This document shows positions 1 to 5,112 of a DNA stretch of 10,800 nucleotides, one piece after another. The stretch is from Syntrophaceae bacterium UBA6252 (lineage in GTDB: Bacteria > Desulfobacterota > Syntrophia > Syntrophales > UBA6807), in assembly GCA_002441265.1 (NCBI GenBank), contig DJVQ01000007.1, forward strand, positions 1 to 10,800, read 5' to 3'. The notes under the pieces were generated by a model. It ran no database searches and was not told the origin of the DNA. It worked only from the letters and a program-made list of their open reading frames with translations. The position numbers were made by a program, and so were the translations under genes. How positions within the stretch are numbered: position 1 is the stretch's first letter; every line of letters begins with the position of its first letter.

Positions 1-44
1 CGTTCGAAAAAGTGTTGATTTGGTCATTTTACGATTTCGTCAAA
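1..44. repeat. Dispersed inverted-repeat element, copy 1 (cut by window edge)
   Basis: This stretch aligns without gaps to 7186-7229. The two copies share TTCG, AAAAGTGTTG (8-17 here, 7193-7202 there), TTTTACGA (27-34 here, 7212-7219 there) and a terminal TCA. Each has a short left arm ending in AAAA and a right arm beginning TTTT, so the element can form a hairpin. The left end may continue outside the window. The TCA at 40-42 is the reverse complement of the alkD-like stop codon, so the gene ends inside the repeat. Similar short hairpin repeats are, from memory, common in Syntrophales-type genomes; that is not checked. It may act as a terminator for the minus-strand gene. Confidence 0.6.
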
Positions 45-849
45 CGTCCCCTTTTAAATAGCGCTTCCGCAGCGGTTCCGGGAATTTTTCGATGGCGTAC
101 CGGAGCATGGTCCGCGGCATGACCCGGCAGTGCTCCCTGAGAAAGGATTCCTCCGCCGGCCGATCCCGCTTGCCGATCTCCCGGAGCATCCAGCCGACCG
201 CCTTGTGGATCAGGTCCTCGGGATCCCCGAGCAGCATCCCGGCGATGTGGAAGGTATCGGAGAAGTCCCCCCGCCTGATGAAGTGAAACGTCGCCATAAC
301 GGCGATCCTCCGCTCCCAGAGCAGGTCCGACGACGCCAGGGCGTAAAGCGTCTCCCTGCCCCCGTCCGCCAGATGGGCGCCGACGATATGCTCGGCCGAC
401 AGGTCGACCAGGTCCCAGTTGTTGACAAACCTCGTATGCTTCAGGTACGCGCGATAGACCCGCCCGCGGACGGAAGCGTCCCCCTCCCCGTACCTGCGAA
501 TGAGGACGAGGAGCGCCAGAAGCCTCGCCTCGTGGAGGGGGGACCGAAGCAGCCGGATGACCCCGGGAAAGTCGAGGGACCCATACTCCCCGGCAAGTTT
601 CCTGATTTCGGGAACCCGCAGCCCGGCAAACACGTCCCCCTGCCCGTATTGATCGGGACCGGTCTTGAAGAACCCCCGAAGCACCCGCGCCCGTTCCGGG
701 TCGCCGAGCGCCCGGAGCCTTTCAACGATCTCCCGGGCGGTCGCGGGGCACGGCTTCCTCGAGGATTCCCGATCCTCCCGCACGAGGGACCGGCCCCCCT
801 TCCCGGACGGATCACGACCCGCCGGACGTCTTTTGTTCCGGTCCGGCAT
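40..849 (-). CDS. alkD: AlkD-like DNA alkylation repair protein (HEAT-like repeat DNA glycosylase)
   Basis: Proteins of this family remove alkylated bases (3-methyladenine, 7-methylguanine) from DNA in the cytoplasm without base flipping, using a superhelix of HEAT-like helical repeats. The protein is mostly alpha-helical. It contains VNNWDLVD, matching the Trp/Asp catalytic cleft of Bacillus cereus AlkD; LLWERR with its conserved Trp and Arg; and HKAVGWMLREIGKR, carrying the third cleft Trp. The recognisable domain starts at ERLRALGDPERA. The start is uncertain. ATG at 849 gives 269 residues with a basic N-terminal tail. ATG at 879 adds 10 residues. GTG at 783, behind a purine-rich AAGGGGGG, gives 247 residues, nearest the family norm of about 237. 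It is divergent from the methyltransferase gene at 947. The family call is firm; the substrate is inferred. Confidence 0.87.
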   Translation of the reverse strand: MPDRNKRRPAGRDPSGKGGRSLVREDRESSRKPCPATAREIVERLRALGDPERARVLRGFFKTGPDQYGQGDVFAGLRVPEIRKLAGEYGSLDFPGVIRLLRSPLHEARLLALLVLIRRYGEGDASVRGRVYRAYLKHTRFVNNWDLVDLSAEHIVGAHLADGGRETLYALASSDLLWERRIAVMATFHFIRRGDFSDTFHIAGMLLGDPEDLIHKAVGWMLREIGKRDRPAEESFLREHCRVMPRTMLRYAIEKFPEPLRKRYLKGDV

Positions 850-862
850 ACCGGCGCGGCAT

Positions 863-891
863 TTGATTTTTCGACTCATAGGGCGTACGAT
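863..891 (+). promoter_or_regulatory. Possible sigma-70 promoter for the small methyltransferase
   Basis: TTGATT at 863-868 and TACGAT at 886-891 are separated by 17 bases, and each matches 4 of 6 consensus positions. A transcript would begin near 898, about 50 bases before the ATG at 947. The site would overlap the 5' end of the divergent alkD-like gene if that gene starts at 879. The boxes are weak, so this is only a candidate. Confidence 0.3.
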
Positions 892-946
892 TCCGTGGAC
901 ATCGTGCAAAGAAACCCAACCCGTGAAAGGTGACGGGACTCCGATT

Positions 947-1591
947 ATGGGCCAGGGGCCGGATGAAGTAAAGAAACAATACGACATGCTGGCGAAGGAG
1001 TACGGGGACGCCTTTGCCGGCGAGCACGAGAAAAAGCCGATGGACCGGGAGGTGCTGCGCAGGTTTTCCCGGGAAATCGGGAAAGGCCGGCCTGTCTGGG
1101 ATCTCGGCTGCGGTCCGGGTCAGACCGCAAAATATCTGAAGGATCTCGGCGTCGAAATCTCGGGGATGGACCTGTCGGAAAAGATGCTGGATGAGGCCGT
1201 GACCCGTTGCCCCGGGATCCCCTTCCGGAAGGGAAATCTCCTCGACCTCGAATTCGAGAACGACTCCGTCGCCGGCGTCGTGTCCTTCTACGCGATCATC
1301 CATTTCAAGAAGGAGCAGGTGGAAACCGCATTCCGCGAAGTGTTCCGGGTGCTGCGGCCGGGCGGCCTGTTTCTTCTCGCATTCCACGCGGGCGAACGGA
1401 CGATCCACGTCGAGACGTTCCTCGGAAAGAAAACGGACCTCCATGTCACGTTCTTCACCACCGATTTCGTCGCCCGCTGCCTGGAGAAGACCGGATTCGC
1501 CGGCATAGAGGTCATCGAAAGAGCGCCCTACCCCGGCGTGGAGTATCCCAGCAGGCGGGCTTACGTGTTCGCCGCGAAACCGCTCCCGTAA
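947..1591 (+). CDS. Class I SAM-dependent methyltransferase (Methyltransf_11/UbiE-like)
   Basis: A 214-residue soluble methyltransferase with a Rossmann-like fold. Motif I is VWDLGCGPGQT (residues 50-60), which binds SAM. The acidic end of beta-2 is SGMDLSEKML (residues 72-81). NLLDLEFENDS (97-107) precedes the motif IV strand VVSFYAIIHF, and VLRPGGLFLLAFH (135-147) is the post-motif loop typical of the UbiE/COQ5 and Methyltransf_11 group. The substrate cannot be told from sequence; a small molecule is usual for this group. The ATG at 947 has a weak GAAAGG/GGTGA-type ribosome site about 13 bases upstream, and the protein begins just before the predicted helix QYDMLAKEYGDAF, as expected for the family. 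An in-frame upstream extension exists but overlaps the divergent gene and is not protein-like. The gene stands alone, followed by a 454-base gap. Confidence 0.87.
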   Translation: MGQGPDEVKKQYDMLAKEYGDAFAGEHEKKPMDREVLRRFSREIGKGRPVWDLGCGPGQTAKYLKDLGVEISGMDLSEKMLDEAVTRCPGIPFRKGNLLDLEFENDSVAGVVSFYAIIHFKKEQVETAFREVFRVLRPGGLFLLAFHAGERTIHVETFLGKKTDLHVTFFTTDFVARCLEKTGFAGIEVIERAPYPGVEYPSRRAYVFAAKPLP

Positions 1592-1881
1592 GAATATCCC
1601 CGCAGGCGGCGCGTCCGGCCGTCTGTCGCGCGGCGGGGCAGGATTTGCCGAGGGTCCGGGCAACTTTTACCCCGACGCACGGGACACCTTCCTTCCAAGG
1701 GACCCTGTCGCCGGCGGCGGCCCGAATCGCCGTTGCCGCCGCGCAGTCAGCCCCGGAATCGCCGGAACCGGAAATTCATTCCAAAATACAAGCACATGGA
1801 GCGCGGGATGGGAAATGCCGTCAAGCGCCTCCGTTCCGCGGTTTCCCCTTTTCATTCCAACCCGTCTTCTTCCCGGTCCTT

Positions 1882-1898
1882 CAGGCACGGTCCTTGCG
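1882..1898 (+). promoter_or_regulatory. Sigma-54 (RpoN) -24/-12 promoter for the EF-hand gene
   Basis: GGCACG at 1884-1889, four bases, then TTGC at 1894-1897 matches the consensus TGGCACG-N4-TTGCW at every position except the first T (here A) and the final W (here G). The invariant GG and GC dinucleotides are ten bases apart, as required. Transcription would start near 1909, giving an untranslated leader of about 137 bases before the ATG at 2046. Such promoters need an enhancer-binding ATPase; none is encoded in this window and no convincing upstream binding site was recognised. Confidence 0.65.
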
Positions 1899-1908
1899 AT
1901 ACATGGAG

Positions 1909-1947
1909 GCCGTACGGCCGTTTTGCGCCGTACAGCCGTCCGGCGGT
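1909..1947 (+). repeat. Near-identical GCCGTAC repeats at the predicted 5' end of the EF-hand mRNA
   Basis: A 13-base unit GCCGTACGGCCGT (1909-1921) recurs as GCCGTACAGCCGT (1927-1939) with one mismatch. A degraded third unit, GCCGTCCGGCGGT, overlaps at 1935-1947. GTACGGC (1912-1918) also pairs perfectly with GCCGTAC (1927-1933) around an 8-base loop. The repeats begin at the predicted transcription start, so they could be a DNA site for a regulator or a stabilising 5' hairpin in the mRNA. Function is unknown. Confidence 0.45.
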
Positions 1948-1992
1948 AAATCATTGCGAGGGGGCGCCGGCGGGAGCACATTCAAGACGGCC

Positions 1993-2008
1993 GGCCGCGC
2001 CTGCGGCC
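1993..2008 (+). other. Leader hairpin upstream of the EF-hand gene
   Basis: GGCCGC (1993-1998) pairs perfectly with GCGGCC (2003-2008) around the four-base loop GCCT. A smaller stem, CCGT (2015-2018) with ACGG (2025-2028) across a run of A, sits directly against the ribosome-binding site. Together they show a structured untranslated leader. The sequence does not match the GEMM c-di-GMP riboswitch consensus I looked for. Confidence 0.35.
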
Positions 2009-2045
2009 AAAGGGCCGTAAAAAAACGGAAGGAGGTCATGCAGAA

Positions 2046-2744
2046 ATGGGCATCGGTTCCATCAGCGACTATTTCAATCAGGCAAATGCGCTCGCTTCCC
2101 GCACTTCCCCTCCCCCACCGCCGCCGCCCGGACAGGGAGGCCAGGGGCTGACATTCAGCGAGGTGCTGTCCAAAATGGACACGGACGGCAGCGGAACGCT
2201 CAGCGCCGACGAGCTGAACATCTCCGAGGAAGCCTTCGCCCTCGCGGACAGCGACGGCGACGGCGCGGTGACCCAGGAGGAGTTCGAGAACGGCGGCGCC
2301 CGGGCAATCGGCGATTATCTCCGTTCACAGGAGACCCAGCTCGTGGGAACGGCCGTTCAGGGCTCGTCGTTCGACGAACTGCTGTTCGAATTGGATTCGG
2401 ACGGCAACGGCACCCTGAACATCGACGAACTGAATGTCACATCGGAAGTGTTCGCCGCGGCCGACACCGACGGTGACGGCGAGGTAAGCCAGGAGGAGTT
2501 CGAGAACGGCGGCGCCCAGGCGATCGGGGATTACTTCCGTTCGCAGGGACCCGCGTCTCCGCAGGGGGGCGCCGCTTCCTTCGACACGGCCGGCGCTTCT
2601 TCCGACTCCGGCGTACAGGGGGACACGTCCGATTTCCTGAGCAAGATCGCCATGTATCTCAACAACATGCAACAGTTCGATTCCCGCTCGGAAAACAACT
2701 TTCCCATGAATGCGACCGGACGGGGACTCCATCGAATCGCCTGA
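2046..2744 (+). CDS. Four-EF-hand calcium-binding protein with internal tandem duplication
   Basis: A 232-residue protein with four canonical EF-hand loops: DTDGSG (from D45, E56 at position 12), DSDGDG (D68, E79), DSDGNG (D117, E128) and DTDGDG (D140, E151). All calcium-ligand positions are filled, so calcium binding is very likely. EF1-EF2 and EF3-EF4 are a duplication with a 72-residue period, each unit ending in QEEFENGGA and AIGDY-RSQ. The N-terminus carries a run of seven prolines (residues 22-28), and the C-terminal 50 residues are Ser/Gly-rich and low in order. No signal peptide or membrane segment is visible, so it is either cytoplasmic or exported by a non-Sec route. The ATG at 2046 follows AAGGAGG (2029-2035) at 10 bases; the nearer ATG at 2038 is in another frame. 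It is apparently driven by a sigma-54 promoter and converges on the kinase gene. The partner is unknown. Confidence 0.85.
   Translation: MGIGSISDYFNQANALASRTSPPPPPPPGQGGQGLTFSEVLSKMDTDGSGTLSADELNISEEAFALADSDGDGAVTQEEFENGGARAIGDYLRSQETQLVGTAVQGSSFDELLFELDSDGNGTLNIDELNVTSEVFAAADTDGDGEVSQEEFENGGAQAIGDYFRSQGPASPQGGAASFDTAGASSDSGVQGDTSDFLSKIAMYLNNMQQFDSRSENNFPMNATGRGLHRIA
2273..2517 (+). repeat. Direct repeat inside the EF-hand gene
   Basis: A stretch of 29 identical bases occurs at 2273-2301 and again at 2489-2517, exactly 216 bases apart, in frame. It encodes the end of the second and fourth EF-hand units (QEEFENGGA). Identity at this level in DNA, while the rest of the two units has diverged, suggests either a fairly recent duplication or gene conversion at this segment. 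Confidence 0.75.
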
Positions 2745-2850
2745 CGGCGGCGGGCGAAGGTTCCGCCGTCCCGGTCCGAACCGGCAGCGTTCCGACGGCC
2801 GGCGGGAGGAAGGACGGGACGGCGGTTCAAACCTCCTGTTGAAAATCGAT

Positions 2851-2894
2851 ACGGGATCGAGCCGCCTCGACGCTCCGGGGCGGCTCGATCCCGT
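2851..2894 (-). terminator. Strong rho-independent terminator of the kinase transcript
   Basis: A perfect 16-base stem is formed by 2851-2866 and 2879-2894 (arms beginning ACGGGATCGAG and GGCGGCTCGAT) around a 12-base loop. Read on the minus strand, the hairpin follows the kinase stop (2916) by about 20 bases and is followed by ATCGATTTTC, a short T run. No T run follows on the plus side, so it mainly serves the minus strand, although the stem may also protect or stop the converging EF-hand transcript. Confidence 0.75.
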
Positions 2895-2915
2895 GATCCG
2901 GGGACAGGAGGGATT

Positions 2916-4970
2916 TCAGTGTCCTTCCGGGGGCGCCTCCCCGTCCATGATCCGCCGGATGGTCCAGGCCAGGCTGTCGAAGGAAACGGGTTTCATCATG
3001 AATTCCCGGACGCCGATTTTCATCGCCTCCTCTTCGCTGATCCGCTCGCTCGATCCGGTGGTCAGGATGATGGGAAGCCCGGGCCGGACCTTCAGCATCT
3101 CCCTGGCAAGGGCGGCGCCGGTCAGGCCGGGCATGGTCATGTCCGTGATCACCAGGTCGAAACGGTCCGGTGCGTCGAGAAAGGTCTCCAGGGCGTCGTT
3201 GCCGCCGAGCCGGACGGAAACGTCGTAGCCGAGGGACGTCAGCATCTCCTTTCCCACAAGGGCGAGGGGCTCCTCGTCGTCCACGAGGAGAATGGATTCC
3301 TTTCCCCCCGGCATAGGGGCGGGTACCTGCTCCCGCCGCGGGGTTTCCACTTCCACCAATGGCAGGCAGACCATGAAACGGGTCCCCCTGCCCACTTCGC
3401 TGTCGACGGCAATGAACCCCCCGTGATTCTTCACGATGCCGTACACGACGGACAATCCCAGCCCCGTTCCCTCCCCTGCGGTCTTGGTGGTGAAAAAAGG
3501 ATCGAAGATCTTGTCCCTGATGGAAGGATCGATCCCCTGGCCGTTGTCGGTGATCGTGAGCCGCAGGAAAGGCCCCCCCCTCCAGTCCGGATCGTACAGG
3601 CGGCCCTCGGGAAGCGCGTCGCACCGGTCGAGACGCACCTCGAGCACGCCCGACCGATCCCTCATGGCCTGAAGGGCGTTGGTGCACAGGTTCATGACGA
3701 CCTGATGGATCTGTGTGGGATCGGCCAGTATCGTATCGTCGCCGCTCGAGAAGTCAAGCCGGATCTCGACGGTCGACGGGAAGGACGACCGCAGCATTTT
3801 CATGGTTTCCTTCACGAGGGGCGCGACCGCGATCGGTTTCTTCTCCGGTTCCTTGTGCCTGCTGAACGTGAGAATCTGGCGGATCAGGTCCCTCGAACGG
3901 CAGCAGGCTTTCAATACCTGCTCCAGGTAGGGATGGATCGTCATGTCCTTCGTCCTGAATTTCGCCAATTCCGTATATCCCATGATGGCCCCGAGAATAT
4001 TGTTGAAATCGTGGGCGATGCCGCCCGCCAGCGTGCCGATGGCCTCCATCTTCTGTGCCTGGCGGAGCTGCGCTTCAAGCCTGATCGACTCGCTGATGTC
4101 CCTTTTCAGCGAAATATAGCCGGTGATCTCGCCGTCCGCGCCGAACAGCGGACTGATGGTCACATCCTGCCGGATGAATCTGCCGTCCTTTCGCCGGTTC
4201 GTGATCTGGCCCTTCCAGAGGTTCCCCCTTTTGATCGTGTCCCAGAGTTGATTATAGAAATCCGAATCGTGAACGCCGCTCCTCAGAAAGTTCGAGGTTT
4301 TCCCTACGGCCTCCCGCCGGGAGTACCCCGTCGTCCTTTCGAATGCCGGATTGACGTACTGTATGATTCCCGCCGGGTCGGTGATGACGATCTCGTCCGT
4401 GACCTGCTCGATGGCGACGCTCAGGCGCCTCAGTTCCTCTGCCGTCTCCCTGCGGTCCGTATTGTCCAGCACCGATCCGATCACGGCGGGCCTTCCCCTG
4501 TACAGGGTCCTGGAATGGTAGAACTCGACGTGCCGGATCTCTCCCCTTCTCGTGCGGATCCTGATTTCGCGGTTGGAATGCCGCTCGCCGCAGTTCCGCT
4601 CGCGGAGGCTCTCGGCGAGCACGGGCAGGTCTTCCTGGTGAACGACGTTCTCCAGGCTCAGACGACCGATCATTTCATCGGCCCTGTACCCGAAAATCCC
4701 GGCGAATTCGGAATTCACGTACTCGAAAAGACCGTCCTGGATCAGATAGATGCCGACCGTGGATCTTTCGGCGGGAGCCCCGAACCCGTCCCGCGGCGCC
4801 GCCGGGGCCTCTTCGTCCCGCCATGGCCGAACATTCCCCCGCACCGTCTCCGGCAGGTACGGCGATCCGCCCCCGTCACCGATCACGGGAGCCCCGTTCT
4901 GATGAACAGCATGAGGGATGCGGTCCCGGCGGACCGTTCCCGTTTCCTGCAAACAATCGGTAGTCGTCAT
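2916..4970 (-). CDS. Hybrid sensor histidine kinase, PAS-PAS-HisKA-HATPase-REC
   Basis: A 684-residue cytoplasmic-type hybrid kinase. The first 65 residues show no domain. PAS1 spans about 70-170 (IYLIQDGLFEYVN, GYRADEMIG) and PAS2 about 185-295 (DEIVITDPAGIIQYVNPAFERTTGY, ending in GYISLKRDISE). The HisKA H-box is GTLAGGIAHDFNN with phospho-acceptor His320. The ATPase domain shows the N box (MNLCTNALQAM, 426-436), G1 (DNGQGID, 475-481), F box (FDPFFTTK) and G2 (GEGTGLGLS). The C-terminal receiver (557-675) has the acidic pair in LLVDDEE, Asp610 in ITDMTMPG, Thr in ILTTGS and Lys660 in MMKPVS. No membrane segment is seen, so it probably senses a cytoplasmic signal or small ligand through PAS. 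It has no output domain, so phosphotransfer to a partner is expected. The ATG at 4970 has GGGGAA seven bases upstream. It lies 142 bases downstream of the c-di-GMP gene, same strand. Confidence 0.93.
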   Translation of the reverse strand: MTTTDCLQETGTVRRDRIPHAVHQNGAPVIGDGGGSPYLPETVRGNVRPWRDEEAPAAPRDGFGAPAERSTVGIYLIQDGLFEYVNSEFAGIFGYRADEMIGRLSLENVVHQEDLPVLAESLRERNCGERHSNREIRIRTRRGEIRHVEFYHSRTLYRGRPAVIGSVLDNTDRRETAEELRRLSVAIEQVTDEIVITDPAGIIQYVNPAFERTTGYSRREAVGKTSNFLRSGVHDSDFYNQLWDTIKRGNLWKGQITNRRKDGRFIRQDVTISPLFGADGEITGYISLKRDISESIRLEAQLRQAQKMEAIGTLAGGIAHDFNNILGAIMGYTELAKFRTKDMTIHPYLEQVLKACCRSRDLIRQILTFSRHKEPEKKPIAVAPLVKETMKMLRSSFPSTVEIRLDFSSGDDTILADPTQIHQVVMNLCTNALQAMRDRSGVLEVRLDRCDALPEGRLYDPDWRGGPFLRLTITDNGQGIDPSIRDKIFDPFFTTKTAGEGTGLGLSVVYGIVKNHGGFIAVDSEVGRGTRFMVCLPLVEVETPRREQVPAPMPGGKESILLVDDEEPLALVGKEMLTSLGYDVSVRLGGNDALETFLDAPDRFDLVITDMTMPGLTGAALAREMLKVRPGLPIILTTGSSERISEEEAMKIGVREFMMKPVSFDSLAWTIRRIMDGEAPPEGH

Positions 4971-5073
4971 GGTTCGTTCCCCGTTCGTAGAAGAATGTCG
5001 TTCGTCCCAGCCGCCGGCCGTTCCGGAATGCGCCGGGCGTCGCCGGAATCCTTCCCGGCAAAGGGACGGAACC

Positions 5074-5106
5074 CGGCGGGGGAATCCCGCCGATCATGAC
5101 GGCGGG
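5074..5106 (-). other. Competing GC-rich hairpins between the c-di-GMP gene and the kinase gene
   Basis: The heptamer CGGCGGG occurs at 5074-5080 and 5100-5106, with its complement CCCGCCG at 5086-5092 between them. The central arm can pair with either neighbour: a five-base loop on one side and a seven-base, nearly palindromic loop (ATCATGA) on the other. On the minus strand this starts 7 bases past the EAL-CBS-GGDEF stop. There is no T run. It may attenuate, process or stabilise a two-gene transcript, or be a weak terminator. Confidence 0.4.
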
Positions 5107-5112
5107 GGTGTT

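Larger units (their letters stand above)
1592..2045. other. Non-coding region with sigma-54 promoter and structured leader
   Basis: No convincing gene lies in these 454 bases; the open frames crossing it are rich in Arg, Pro and Ser and have no domain-like pattern. Just after the methyltransferase stop, CCCCGC (1598-1603) can pair with GCGGGG (1633-1638). A second dyad pairs GCGGCGGC (1714-1721) with GCCGCCGC (1735-1742). Neither has a T run. The second half holds the sigma-54 promoter (1884-1897), near-identical GCCGTAC repeats (1909-1947), a hairpin (1993-2008) and the ribosome site AAGGAGG (2029-2035). Confidence 0.6.

Noticed and set aside
1909..2045. A c-di-GMP (GEMM) riboswitch in the EF-hand leader
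   Set aside because: The leader is structured and lies near c-di-GMP genes, but the conserved GEMM elements (GCACAGGGCAAACC and GGGACGCAAAGC-like) are not present.
1207..2151. An open frame bridging the methyltransferase end, the non-coding gap and the EF-hand start
   Set aside because: It overlaps two convincing genes in another frame, is Arg/Pro/Ser-rich and has no ribosome site or motif.
2919..5099. A 726-codon open frame on the plus strand opposite the hybrid kinase
   Set aside because: It lies antisense to a kinase with every catalytic motif intact. Its translation has no domain pattern and is rich in His, Pro, Arg and Gly, as expected of a shadow frame in GC-rich DNA.
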